Notes: generated by a model from the sequence alone, not told the origin. A stretch of DNA of 64,000 nucleotides from an uncultured Lachnospiraceae bacterium (GCA_910579685.1 CAJTVN010000007.1:1-64000); one strand, 5' to 3'. Counted from the first letter of the stretch, positions 43,038 to 51,276 are shown. Made by a program: numbers and translations.

Positions 43038-43754
43038 ATGGATAATTTTATGGAAAAGATTGCACAGAAATTAAATTCGCAGGATATGATACGGGCAAAC
43101 TCTGCTGCGGATGCGGCTGAGCTTGATAATGTGAAAAATCAGATCACGCTGTTCAAGGAGCAGATGGAAAAATATGACGACTGTCTTCAGGAGATGAGGA
43201 AGTTGAATCTGCGCAACATAGAAAATGCCAAAAGCATGCAGGAGTTTACCGAGCAGGCCGGTGAAAGGCTGGGGAAAACTGCAGGTGAGCTGGAAAGCGC
43301 TTCTGTCAGCAAGATCCAGCAGACCTCCGATATTTCCATTGCGGGAATCCGGCAGACCTCTGATGCGTCCATTGCGGGGATTAAGGAGACATCGGATGTT
43401 TCCATTGCCGGGATCAATCAGACGGTGGAGGAGAGCCTTGCCAAGATAACCAGGATCAGGGAGCAGTCGGAAGAACTGGAAAAAATCTCTTCGGCCATGT
43501 CACAGCTTCAGGAAAAGATTGAGCAGTCTTTCAAAAGTCTGGAGGATTTTTCCCATACGGACAATGTAAAGGTATACCGCAATGTGCAGGCCTCCGTGAT
43601 CGAGGAGCTGGAGAAGCAGACGCAGGAGCTGATGGACGAGCAGAAAAGGACGGCTAAGAATAATAAGCTGGTTTTGATTTTTGGAATTCTTTCAATGGTA
43701 TTGGCGGGAGTCAACACGGGGCTGCTTGCCGCACTTGCCTTTGGATTGTTTTAG
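43038..43754 (+). CDS. Coiled-coil membrane-anchored protein with 11-residue repeats
   Basis: A 238-residue protein without a signal peptide. It is mostly helical and ends in one hydrophobic segment (about 210-238) that would tail-anchor it in the membrane. Residues ~95-138 contain four 11-residue repeats of the form QTSDxSIAGIx (hendecad), matched at DNA level by 33-bp repeats at 43320-43451. Hendecads form slightly right-handed coiled coils. The N-terminal third (KLNSQDMIRANSAADAAEL) is also helical. I do not recognise a family. The ATG follows GGAGG. A flavin reductase gene follows after 17 bases. Confidence 0.75.
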   Translation: MDNFMEKIAQKLNSQDMIRANSAADAAELDNVKNQITLFKEQMEKYDDCLQEMRKLNLRNIENAKSMQEFTEQAGERLGKTAGELESASVSKIQQTSDISIAGIRQTSDASIAGIKETSDVSIAGINQTVEESLAKITRIREQSEELEKISSAMSQLQEKIEQSFKSLEDFSHTDNVKVYRNVQASVIEELEKQTQELMDEQKRTAKNNKLVLIFGILSMVLAGVNTGLLAALAFGLF

Positions 43755-43771
43755 ACTGAGGGAAAGCGGTT

Positions 43772-44338
43772 ATGGGAAAACAAATCTGGAAACCGGGAAA
43801 TATGCTCTACCCGCTTCCGGCGGTACTTGTTACGGCAGCCGACCGGCAGGGGAATACGAATGTCTTTACGGTGGCATGGACCGGAACGGTCTGCAGCGAC
43901 CCGCCCATGGTATCCATTTCGGTAAGGAAGGAGCGGCATTCCTATCACATGATCCGGGAGACGGGTGAATTTGTGATAAACCTGACTACGGCAGAGCTTG
44001 CCTTTGCCACGGATTACTGCGGAGTGAAAAGCGGCAGGGATGTGGACAAATTGCGGACACTGAAGCTTACGCCGCTGCCGGCGGACAAGGTGAGGGCGCC
44101 GCTGATCAAGGAGAGCCCGGTCAATATCGAGTGCCAGGTAACGCAGGTCATCCAGTTAGGGAGCCACGATCTGTTCCTGGCAAAAGTGGCTGCGGTTCAT
44201 GCCGACGAGGCTTATATGGACGAGAAGGGAAAGTTTTCTTTTGAGAAGGCGCAGCCCATCGTCTATTCCCACGGATCCTATTATATGCTGGGAAAGAAGC
44301 TGGGAACCTTTGGCTACAGTGTTAAGAAGCGCAGATAA
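43772..44338 (+). CDS. Flavin reductase family protein (FMN-binding split barrel)
   Basis: A 188-residue cytoplasmic flavoprotein. The N-terminus 'GNMLYPLPAVLVTAADRQGN', then FTVAWTGTVCSDPPMVSISV and EFVINLTTAELAFATDYCGV, are typical of the FMN-binding split-barrel flavin reductases common in anaerobes. It probably reduces or carries FMN for an unknown electron acceptor. It is encoded 17 bases after the coiled-coil gene, perhaps on the same transcript, and ends at a hairpin shared with dinB. Confidence 0.9.
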   Translation: MGKQIWKPGNMLYPLPAVLVTAADRQGNTNVFTVAWTGTVCSDPPMVSISVRKERHSYHMIRETGEFVINLTTAELAFATDYCGVKSGRDVDKLRTLKLTPLPADKVRAPLIKESPVNIECQVTQVIQLGSHDLFLAKVAAVHADEAYMDEKGKFSFEKAQPIVYSHGSYYMLGKKLGTFGYSVKKRR

Positions 44339-44383
44339 GGAGTGTATGGATAAAGAGTATAAAGCGGGCTTGTGAACCGCAGT

Positions 44384-44414
44384 GCAGGCGCCGGGATTCA
44401 ATCCCGGCGCTTGC
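44384..44414. terminator. Bidirectional terminator hairpin shared with the dinB stop codon
   Basis: GCGCCGGGAT (44388-44397) and ATCCCGGCGC (44401-44410) form a perfect 10-bp stem, extended by four more pairs to 44384/44414 (one G-T). The three-base loop 44398-44400 is exactly the dinB stop codon on the minus strand. Confidence 0.75.
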
Positions 44415-45681
44415 TGTTGTCCGGGGAATTTTCTTTTAACAGGCTTCCCCGTACCACCGCATCCTTTCCGTATTTCTGGCGGATCTGATCCAGGGTTTTG
44501 TCAAGGGCCTCCAGCTTTTGCCTGGAAGAAGGGGCGGACATGCCGGGGCCGGATGATTCTGGGCAGCCGGGGGGCTTTTGCGGCTGCCGTATTTCCAGAT
44601 CAAACAGGCTCAGCTGTGAGGGCTCGCCCGCACCGGCAAGCCGGGAGGTGCGGATCCCCAAAAGCCGGATGGGAGAGCCGTCCCAGAGTTCGTCGAAGAG
44701 ACGGCAGGAAGTCTCATAAATCAGCTGGGTGGAATCCGTATGGGAAAAGAGAGAGGTCTGGTGGGAAACCGAGCGGAAGCTGCTGTATTTGATTTCCACG
44801 CTGACCATTCCCGCAAGCTGGCCTGCCGCCCTCAGTCTGCCTCCCACAGACTCCGAGAGGGAGAGAAGGGTTCTTACCGCCTGCCGCCTTTCGGTCACGT
44901 CCTTTGACAGAGTGATGGAGTTCCCGATTCCCTTTGCTTCTTCAGGGACCGGGACGACTTTGGAGGGATCAATCCCGTTGGCGTATTCCCAGAGCATGAC
45001 GCCATGGCTTTTCAGATGGGCGGACAGAATCTGCCGGTCCGTCTGCGCCAGATCGCCGATGGTCCTGATTCCCAGCTTGTTCAGTGTCTGTACGCTGGAT
45101 TTTCCGCACATGAACAGGGAAGCAACCGAAAGGGGCCACATTTTTTCCCGGATCTCCCAGGAGAAAAGCGTGTGGACTTTATCGGGTTTTGAAAAGTCGG
45201 AGGCCATTTTGGCCAGCATTTTTACATCTGAAACGCCGATGTTCACCGTATAGCCAAAGCGTTCCCGTATCTGTTCCCGGATGGAATGGGCGGCTGTGAC
45301 CGGAGAGTCGTAGAGATTTTGAATCGGCGTGTAATCCATGAAGCATTCGTCCACGCTGACCTGTTCGATATCCGGACAGACGTCACGAAGAAGCTGCATG
45401 AGCTCCTTGCTTCTTGCGTGATACAGGTGATGATCCGGCGGCTGGATGGTCAGAGTAGGACATTTGCGCAAAGCGTTCACGATAGGCTCCCCGGTGGTCA
45501 CGCCGTACTTTTTGGCAGGGATGGATTTGGCAAGCACCACGCCATGGCGTTTTTCCATATCGCCCCCTATGATAGCTGGTATTTTGCGAAGATCCGTATT
45601 CTCCCCTTTTTCCAGGAGGGAAAGGGCGCTCCAGCTCAGATAGGCTGAATTCACATCTATATGAAAAATAATCGGTTCCAT
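44398..45681 (-). CDS. dinB: Y-family DNA polymerase (DNA polymerase IV-like)
   Basis: A 427-residue translesion polymerase. Catalytic acidic motifs are IFHIDVNSAYLSW at the N-terminus and QVSVDECFMDYTP near residue 105. A steric-gate region and KSIPAKKYGV lie in the palm/fingers, and two helix-hairpin-helix parts follow (NKLGIRTIGDLAQ near 210). The little-finger domain follows (about 245-350). About 60 extra C-terminal residues carry a LSLFDLE sequence near residue 360, which resembles a beta-clamp-binding QLxLF motif. SVDEC instead of the usual SIDEA is a modest variation. The stop codon lies in a terminator loop. It is regulated independently. Confidence 0.92.
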   Translation of the reverse strand: MEPIIFHIDVNSAYLSWSALSLLEKGENTDLRKIPAIIGGDMEKRHGVVLAKSIPAKKYGVTTGEPIVNALRKCPTLTIQPPDHHLYHARSKELMQLLRDVCPDIEQVSVDECFMDYTPIQNLYDSPVTAAHSIREQIRERFGYTVNIGVSDVKMLAKMASDFSKPDKVHTLFSWEIREKMWPLSVASLFMCGKSSVQTLNKLGIRTIGDLAQTDRQILSAHLKSHGVMLWEYANGIDPSKVVPVPEEAKGIGNSITLSKDVTERRQAVRTLLSLSESVGGRLRAAGQLAGMVSVEIKYSSFRSVSHQTSLFSHTDSTQLIYETSCRLFDELWDGSPIRLLGIRTSRLAGAGEPSQLSLFDLEIRQPQKPPGCPESSGPGMSAPSSRQKLEALDKTLDQIRQKYGKDAVVRGSLLKENSPDNSKRRD

Positions 45682-45877
45682 ATCCGCCTCCTTTTTGGAC
45701 GGTAATTATTTTCGATTCACAGCCACCCCGCTCACATGCGCAAAACCAGCCGGCTTCCTACAAGCAAGCTTGAAGAATCTATCGGATGATTCTCGTGTGG
45801 CTGTGAATCGTAACAAACATATTTTACCAGATTGTCAATAAATAACATACCCTTTACAAGGAAATAAATAGCTGTTA

Positions 45878-45950
45878 GAATTGTGAAAGCACGAAGTGTG
45901 AAGCAATCCGCAGGCATCAGGGGTCAAAATACTTTTTGCCCCAACATCAT
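45878..45950. repeat. Interspersed palindromic element, copy 2
   Basis: Closely matches copy 1 (41615-41686) in the same orientation. The inner stem changes from GCGC/GTGC to GCAC/GTGT, so pairing is kept by compensating changes. The second stem GGGGTCAAAA/TTTTGCCCC is retained. It ends 21 bases before the M23 peptidase start. Confidence 0.8.
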
Positions 45951-45971
45951 ATCATACAATCGAGGATCAAA

Positions 45972-47549
45972 ATGGAGTATATTACGCATTATTATAAAAG
46001 AATGAAAGTCAGAAATCTGAAAATTACAATATTGGCAGTATTTGTCAGTATTTTTTTTCTTCCTTCCTATGTAGCTTTTGAAAGGACTGGCAATAATATG
46101 TTTACCGTCCTTTTGAATGGAACCGAGGTGGGAGTGGTCGCATCCCCTGAGGATGCGGCGCAGTACGTAAAGGAGGCGAGAAGACAGATCGCTTCCGGAA
46201 GCGACGAGCTGGTTCTTGCGGAAAGTGATGTGGAGACCGTGGGCAGCGAGGTTCTCTGGGGAAAGGTGGACGAGCGGGAACAGGTTATCTCCAATATGGC
46301 GCAGGTTCTTGCCGGCAGTATCCGAAAGACGCTGAACCGTTCCTATGTGGTAAAGATCAACGATCTGATGATCAATCTTTCCAGCAAAAACGAGGTGCTC
46401 AGCGTGCTGCAGGCGGCTATCGACAAATACGATTCGGAAAAGAAGTATACGGTGGATCTTTTGATTGATCCCACAAGGGAGCTGTCCGTCCTGACTACAA
46501 ACGTGATTTCCCGCGAACAGGTCAGGGAACAGGTGGAGGAGACGGTGAGTCTGAATGCGGGAATTGACGCAGAGATAGCGGAGATCTTTGAGACGGTGGA
46601 ACCGGATCTGGAAAAGGATTTTGAGGATTATGATCTGGGCCTTGTATCCATGGACTTTGGAGATACCATTGAGGTGGTGGAGGCGTATCTCTCGGATGAA
46701 GAACTGACCGACCTTCCGGATGCCATTGCGCAGGTCACCAAGGACCAGGAAAAGAACGGGGTATACGAGGTAAAGGCCGGGGACACGCTGTCGGGAATTT
46801 CGTTTGAGACGAACATACCGCTTGACCGTCTGATCGAAATGAATGATACGCTGGATGATGAAAATTCTCTGATCAGAGCGGGGGACGAGCTGATCATTAC
46901 GGTTCCTGAACCTGAGCTGACCGTTGAACGGCAGGAAGAAATGTATTATGAGGAGGATTACGAGGAGGAAGTCATCTATATAGACAATGATGACTGGTAT
47001 ACCACAGAGAGGAGAACGCTTCAGGAGCCTTCCGCAGGCCACAGAAAAGTGGTAGCCATGGTTTCCTTTGAAAATGATAAGCAGGTTAAAAAGGAAATCA
47101 TCAAGGAAGAAATAACCTATCAGGCAGTTGCGAAGATTGTGGAGAGGGGAACAAAGATACCGCCCACGTATATCAAGCCCATTTCCGGCGGCCGCCTTTC
47201 GTCCAATTTCGGGAGGAGAAAGGCACCAAAGCGGGGAGCCAGCACCTACCATAAGGGGATTGACTGGGCCACTCCCACTGGAACGGCAGTGGTCGCCTCA
47301 TCAGGAGGAACCGTCGCAAAGGCGGGCTGGGGAAGCGGCTATGGATATGTGGTCTATATCAATCATCCGGACGGCAGGCAGACCCGGTACGGGCATCTGA
47401 GCAAGGTGCTGGTATCTGCCGGGCAGACCGTATCCCAGGGACAGAGAATAGCGCTCAGCGGCAATACGGGCGTCAGCACAGGGCCTCACGTGCACTTCGA
47501 AATACTGATTAATGGAAGCCAGGTTAATCCTCTGAAATACCTGAACTGA
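45972..47549 (+). CDS. M23 metallopeptidase with LysM and G5 domains
   Basis: A 525-residue cell-wall hydrolase that probably cuts peptidoglycan cross-bridges. Order: a short basic N-terminus with one membrane helix (about 17-35), a ~230-residue extracellular region, and a LysM module (YEVKAGDTLSGISFETNI, near 270). An acidic linker with a G5-type domain follows (about 320-395, ending TYQAVAKIVERGTKIPP). The C-terminal M23 domain has zinc ligands in TYHKGIDWATP and THVHFE-like GPHVHFEIL. The ATG at 45972 follows CGAGGA; a longer frame to 45936 runs into the repeat and is rejected. Confidence 0.9.
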   Translation: MEYITHYYKRMKVRNLKITILAVFVSIFFLPSYVAFERTGNNMFTVLLNGTEVGVVASPEDAAQYVKEARRQIASGSDELVLAESDVETVGSEVLWGKVDEREQVISNMAQVLAGSIRKTLNRSYVVKINDLMINLSSKNEVLSVLQAAIDKYDSEKKYTVDLLIDPTRELSVLTTNVISREQVREQVEETVSLNAGIDAEIAEIFETVEPDLEKDFEDYDLGLVSMDFGDTIEVVEAYLSDEELTDLPDAIAQVTKDQEKNGVYEVKAGDTLSGISFETNIPLDRLIEMNDTLDDENSLIRAGDELIITVPEPELTVERQEEMYYEEDYEEEVIYIDNDDWYTTERRTLQEPSAGHRKVVAMVSFENDKQVKKEIIKEEITYQAVAKIVERGTKIPPTYIKPISGGRLSSNFGRRKAPKRGASTYHKGIDWATPTGTAVVASSGGTVAKAGWGSGYGYVVYINHPDGRQTRYGHLSKVLVSAGQTVSQGQRIALSGNTGVSTGPHVHFEILINGSQVNPLKYLN

Positions 47550-47558
47550 TGTTTGAGA

Positions 47559-47586
47559 TTTACAAATGACCAGATTATGGTATAAT
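47559..47586 (+). promoter_or_regulatory. Putative murA promoter
   Basis: TTTACA (47559-47564) and TATAAT (47581-47586) are 16 bases apart. Transcription would start near 47593, immediately before the 77-bp repeat array, so the whole array would be the murA leader. Confidence 0.7.
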
Positions 47587-47596
47587 GTAACGTATT

Positions 47597-47790
47597 GAGA
47601 CGAGATCAAGCGCCACGAAGTGGCATTTGATCACGGAACAATACGTTAACGAGGAACCGGAGGTTACGAGGGTGAGACGAGATCAAGCGCCGCGAAGCGG
47701 CATTTGATCACGGAACAATACGTTAACGAGGAACCGGAGGTTACGAGGGTGAGACGAGATCAAGCGCCGCAAAGTGGCATTTGATCACGG
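47597..47790 (+). repeat. Structured 77-bp tandem repeat in the murA leader (2.5 copies)
   Basis: Copies start at 47597, 47674 and 47751, with an exact 77-base period; the third stops after 40 bases. Each copy contains GATCAA...TTGATC enclosing a hairpin GCCxC-GAA-GxGGC. In copy 1 the variable pair is A/T, in copy 2 G/C and in copy 3 G/T, so pairing is kept. Each full copy also has AACC-GGA-GGTT. There is no frame with a ribosome site inside. Confidence 0.9.
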
Positions 47791-47845
47791 GCTGGCAGGT
47801 TATTTTAAGATAATTATTATTTTCGATAGATTATAGAGGTATACA

Positions 47846-49138
47846 ATGGAACAGTATGCAATTAAAGGTGGGAATCCTTTAGTTGGAGAGGTGGAAATCG
47901 GCGGTGCAAAGAATGCTGCACTGGCGATTTTGGCGGCCGCTGCAATGACGGATGAAACTGTAGTAATAGAGAATGTACCGGATCTGCGAGATACCATGGT
48001 TATGCTGCAGGCCATGGAAAGTATAGGGGTTCAGGTAGAGCGTGAGAACAGACATACCGTAAGGATTAATGCCAAAAACATCAGAAATCTGGTGATAGAG
48101 GATGATGGAATCAAAAAGATCAGAGCTTCCTACTATTTTCTGGGAGCCCTGCTTGGAAGATACAAAAAGGCTGAAGTTGCGCTGCCGGGAGGCTGCAATA
48201 TAGGGCTGCGGCCAATCGACCAGCATATTAAGGGCTTCCGGGCGCTGGGAGCGGAGGTCAGGATAGAACATGGCCTGATTATCACGGAGGCGGAGCGCCT
48301 CAGGGGCAGCCATATTTATTTTGATGGAGTGACGGTTGGAGCGACCATCAATGTTATGCTGGCCGCCGCACTGGCGGAAGGCCAGACAATTATTGAAAAT
48401 GCGGCGAAGGAGCCTCATGTTGTGGATGTGGCAAACTTTTTAAACAGCATGGGAGCGTCCATTAAAGGGGCGGGAACGGATGTTGTACGGATCCGGGGAG
48501 TGCAAAAGCTCCACGGAACGGAGTATACGGTAATCCCCGATCAGATCGAGGCGGGTACTTTTATGTTTGCAGCAGCGGTCACAAAAGGGGATGTGACAGT
48601 AAAAAATGTGATTCCCAAGCATCTGGAGTCCATCAGTGCCAAGCTGATGGAGATCGGCTGTGAGGTGGAGGAGTCGGATGACGCAGTGCGCGTGGTGGCG
48701 GCAAAACCCCTTACCCACACGCAGGTAAAGACACTGCCTTATCCCGGATTTCCCACAGATATGCAGCCTCAGATCACAGTGGCGCTGGGTTTATCCAGAG
48801 GAATCAGCATTGTGACAGAGAGCATTTTTGAGAATCGTTTCAAATATGTGGATGAGCTTACCCGCATGGGGGCAAGCATAAAAGTGGAGAGCAATACGGC
48901 GATTATTGACGGAGTGGCGAAATATACGGGAGCCAGCCTGACCGCTCCTGATCTTCGCGCAGGAGCCGCACTGGTAACGGCAGCGCTTGCGGCGGAAGGC
49001 GTGTCCACCATAGATGATGTAAATTTTATTGAACGCGGATATGAAGACTTTCCGCAGAAGCTTCAGAGTCTTGGAGCGCAGATTGAAAAGGTGAATACGG
49101 AAAGAGAGCTGAAAAAATTCCGTCTAAAGACAGGATAA
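47846..49138 (+). CDS. murA: UDP-N-acetylglucosamine 1-carboxyvinyltransferase
   Basis: Catalyses the first committed step of peptidoglycan synthesis, transferring enolpyruvyl from PEP to UDP-GlcNAc. The 430-residue two-domain alpha/beta prism protein has GGAKNAALAILAA near residue 18 and the active-site cysteine in LPGGCNIGLRPID near residue 116. FPTDMQPQ and ENRFKYVDEL follow later. The cysteine implies fosfomycin sensitivity. The leader upstream holds a tandem repeat and the gene ends just before the SAM riboswitch unit. Confidence 0.95.
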   Translation: MEQYAIKGGNPLVGEVEIGGAKNAALAILAAAAMTDETVVIENVPDLRDTMVMLQAMESIGVQVERENRHTVRINAKNIRNLVIEDDGIKKIRASYYFLGALLGRYKKAEVALPGGCNIGLRPIDQHIKGFRALGAEVRIEHGLIITEAERLRGSHIYFDGVTVGATINVMLAAALAEGQTIIENAAKEPHVVDVANFLNSMGASIKGAGTDVVRIRGVQKLHGTEYTVIPDQIEAGTFMFAAAVTKGDVTVKNVIPKHLESISAKLMEIGCEVEESDDAVRVVAAKPLTHTQVKTLPYPGFPTDMQPQITVALGLSRGISIVTESIFENRFKYVDELTRMGASIKVESNTAIIDGVAKYTGASLTAPDLRAGAALVTAALAAEGVSTIDDVNFIERGYEDFPQKLQSLGAQIEKVNTERELKKFRLKTG

Positions 49139-49205
49139 GTTATTGACAAGTACGCCGTTTTGGTGTAGCCTAGATACAGATATGAAAATTCAATATTGTA
49201 AGAAT

Positions 49206-49319
49206 CTCTTATTCAGAGTGGTGGAGATACATAGGATCTGTGAAGCCACGGCAACCCCAAGTGAGGAAGGTGCCTACCTGAGCGAGTAACGGCCATATGG
49301 CGAATCGAACAATAAGAGG
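49206..49319 (+). promoter_or_regulatory. SAM-I riboswitch (S-box)
   Basis: CTCTTATT (49206-49213) and AATAAGAG (49311-49318) form P1. Between them are AGAGTGGTGGAGATA, the conserved GAAGCCACGGCAACCCC region and AAGGTGCCTACCTGAGCGA, all characteristic of the S-box. A TTGACA at 49143 is the probable -35 box. With SAM bound, the downstream terminator (49338-49363) should form and shut off metK. Confidence 0.95.
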
Positions 49320-49337
49320 ATTTGATTATCGAAGATC

Positions 49338-49363
49338 GGTCCGCTTTTGTGAGCGGACTTTTT
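49338..49363 (+). terminator. Expression-platform terminator of the SAM riboswitch
   Basis: GTCCGC (49339-49344) and GCGGAC (49353-49358), extended by a wobble pair at each end, are followed by five Ts (49359-49363). It lies 20 bases after P1 of the riboswitch. Confidence 0.88.
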
Positions 49364-49374
49364 CTATGCACAGA

Positions 49375-49416
49375 CCGTGCGGAAATATGCCGCTAAGCGG
49401 CGCACGGAACGTGCGC
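49375..49416 (+). promoter_or_regulatory. Competing hairpins in the metK leader
   Basis: After the riboswitch terminator, CCGTG (49375-49379)/CACGG (49403-49407) enclosing GCCGC-TAA-GCGGC (49389-49401) can form. Alternatively GCGCAC (49400-49405)/GTGCGC (49411-49416) can form. The two share bases and cannot coexist. A third stem CCCCGC/GCGGGG lies near 49434-49455. The role is unknown. Confidence 0.45.
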
Positions 49417-49500
49417 AGAGCAAGAGTCAACACCCCCGCGGCAAACTGGCGGGGCATCAGACTTGCAACGCAGCAGGAAAAAACAGAAGGAGAAGGAAAA

Positions 49501-50703
49501 ATGGAAAAAAGATTATTTACCTCGGAATCAGTGACGGAAGGCCATCCTGACAAGGTCTGCGATGCCATTTCAGACGCCATATTGGACGCATGCATGGAGA
49601 AGGATCCCATGAGCCGCGTGGCCTGTGAGACGGCGACCTGCACGGGCTTTGTGCTGGTGACGGGAGAGATCACCACAACGGCTTATGTGGACATTCAGAA
49701 GATCGTGCGCGACACGGTGAAGGAGATCGGCTATACCAAGTCCGAATATGGTTTTGACGGAAACACCTGTGCCGTGCTGGTAGCCATTGACGAGCAGTCT
49801 GCGGATATCGCAATGGGTGTTGACAAGGCGCTGGAGGCAAAGCAGGAGGAAGCGTCGGAGAGCAAGATGTCCGATGCACAGATCGAGGCGATTGGCGCCG
49901 GAGACCAGGGAATGATGTTCGGTTATGCGACCAACGAGACGGAGGAATATATGCCTTATTCGATTTCCCTGGCCCATAAGCTTGCAAGACAGCTCACAAA
50001 AGTCCGCAAGGATGGAACGCTGAAATACTTAAGGCCTGACGGAAAGAGCCAGGTTTCCGTGGAGTATGATGAGAACGGAAAGCCGCTGCGTCTCGAGGCG
50101 GTGGTTTTATCCACACAGCATGATGATGACGTTACCCAGGAGCAGATTCATGAGGATATCAAAAAGTATGTGTTTGATCCCATCCTTCCGACGGAGCTTC
50201 TGGATGAGAACACAAAATACTTTATCAATCCTACCGGTCGCTTTGTGATCGGAGGACCTCACGGGGATGCGGGACTTACTGGCCGCAAGATCATTGTTGA
50301 CACCTACGGCGGATATGCGCGCCACGGCGGCGGAGCTTTCTCCGGGAAGGACTGCACCAAGGTTGACAGAAGCGCCGCTTACGCAGCCCGCTATGTGGCG
50401 AAGAATATCGTGGGGGCAGGACTTGCCGACAAGTGCGAGATCCAGCTGTCCTATGCCATCGGTGTTGCGCAGCCTACTTCCATCATGGTTGATACCTTTG
50501 GAACAGGAAAGGTGTCCGATGAGAAGCTGGTGGATATCATCAGGGAAAACTTTGATCTGCGCCCTGCCGGAATCATCAAGATGCTGGATCTGCGCCGTCC
50601 GATCTACAGGCAGACAGCCGCTTACGGCCATTTCGGACGCAACGATCTGGATCTGCCCTGGGAGAAGCTGGACAAGGCGGAGACATTAAAGAAATACTTG
50701 TGA
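49501..50703 (+). CDS. metK: S-adenosylmethionine synthetase
   Basis: Forms SAM from methionine and ATP. The 400-residue protein starts MEKRLFTSESVTEGHPDKVC and contains the signature motifs GAGDQGMMFGYA near residue 130 and GGGAFSGKDCTKVDRS near residue 275. Methionine, ATP, Mg2+ and K+ sites are intact by eye. The ATG at 49501 follows GGAGAAGG. An upstream frame to 49297 runs back through the riboswitch and is rejected. Expression is controlled by the SAM-I riboswitch, a feedback loop on its own product. Confidence 0.97.
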   Translation: MEKRLFTSESVTEGHPDKVCDAISDAILDACMEKDPMSRVACETATCTGFVLVTGEITTTAYVDIQKIVRDTVKEIGYTKSEYGFDGNTCAVLVAIDEQSADIAMGVDKALEAKQEEASESKMSDAQIEAIGAGDQGMMFGYATNETEEYMPYSISLAHKLARQLTKVRKDGTLKYLRPDGKSQVSVEYDENGKPLRLEAVVLSTQHDDDVTQEQIHEDIKKYVFDPILPTELLDENTKYFINPTGRFVIGGPHGDAGLTGRKIIVDTYGGYARHGGGAFSGKDCTKVDRSAAYAARYVAKNIVGAGLADKCEIQLSYAIGVAQPTSIMVDTFGTGKVSDEKLVDIIRENFDLRPAGIIKMLDLRRPIYRQTAAYGHFGRNDLDLPWEKLDKAETLKKYL

Positions 50704-50740
50704 TGTTGAGGTCAAAAGGTAGTTTGCCCCTGGCATCATA
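50701..50740. repeat. Short palindromic element related to copies 1 and 2
   Basis: TGATGTTGAGGTCAAAA and TTTGCCCCTGGCATCA face each other around a 6-base centre. This matches only the second stem of the elements at 41615 and 45878; the sequence fits best in inverted orientation. It overlaps the metK stop codon at 50701-50703. Confidence 0.65.
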
Positions 50741-50767
50741 CTTATAAATACAGGACAGAAACCTTGC

Positions 50768-50794
50768 GGGGCCGCCTTCGGGCGGTCCCTTTTT
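50768..50794 (+). terminator. metK terminator
   Basis: GGGGCCGCC (50768-50776), tetraloop TTCG and GGCGGTCCC (50781-50789) form a 9-bp stem with one wobble, followed by five Ts. Confidence 0.93.
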
Positions 50795-50810
50795 CCGTGG
50801 AAAAGCAGAC

Positions 50811-50861
50811 TTGACAAATACTGTCTACGCATGTAAACTTATAGTGTCTACAAAAGTAGAC
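50811..50861 (+). promoter_or_regulatory. blaI-like promoter with two operators
   Basis: TTGACA (50811-50816) and TAAACT (50834-50839) are 17 bases apart. Two dyads of the form GTCTAC-N4-GTAGAC are present. One at 50823-50838 is imperfect (GTCTAC/GTAAAC) and covers the spacer and -10. One at 50846-50861 is perfect and covers the start site. They are 23 bases apart centre to centre, about two helical turns. This is the expected binding pattern for BlaI/MecI dimers. Confidence 0.85.
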
Positions 50862-50889
50862 TTCTGAGCCGGGTGACGGCAGAAAGGGC

Positions 50890-51276
50890 ATGATTAATAT
50901 GGAGAAGAAGATAACGGTTTCTGATGCCGAACTGGAAATTCTGGAAACGCTCTGGTTGGCAGAGCGGGCTTTGAATGCGGGGGAAATTCGAGGCCTTCTG
51001 GATCCGGAAAAAGGATGGGAGAGAACCACGGTTCTCACGCTGATCCGAAGGCTTGTAAAAAAGAAAGTGATCCGTCAGGAAAAGCGGGAGGTATACTATT
51101 ATTTTCCCTGTATGAAGAGGGAAGACTATGTGAGGGCGCAGACAGAGAGTTTTGTGGATAAGTTTTTTGCGGGAAGCTCCCGGAACCTGGCGGCGGCCCT
51201 TGTCAGCAGCGAGGCGCTGACAAGAGAGGATATCGAGGAGCTGCGCACCTATTTTAACGGGAAGGAGGAGGCATAA
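50890..51276 (+). CDS. BlaI/MecI/CopY family repressor
   Basis: A 128-residue winged-helix repressor. VSDAELEILETLW at the N-terminus and WERTTVLTLIRRLVKKKVI (recognition helix) are diagnostic, followed by a wing YYYFP and a C-terminal dimerisation helix where BlaR-type proteases cut. ATGs at 50890 and 50899 are possible; AAAGGG at 50883-50888 is close to the first, so 50899 would have more usual spacing. Two operators overlap its promoter, so autoregulation is expected. Its stop overlaps the metalloprotease start (TAATG), a BlaI-BlaR1 type operon. Confidence 0.92.
   Translation: MINMEKKITVSDAELEILETLWLAERALNAGEIRGLLDPEKGWERTTVLTLIRRLVKKKVIRQEKREVYYYFPCMKREDYVRAQTESFVDKFFAGSSRNLAAALVSSEALTREDIEELRTYFNGKEEA

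Noticed and set aside
47597..47790. Possible CRISPR array
   Set aside because: The repeats are contiguous 77-base units with no unique spacers and no cas genes; they are a tandem repeat.
49297..49500. Extended N-terminus of metK reading back into the leader
   Set aside because: It crosses the riboswitch terminator and has no ribosome site; ATG 49501 matches known MetK N-termini.
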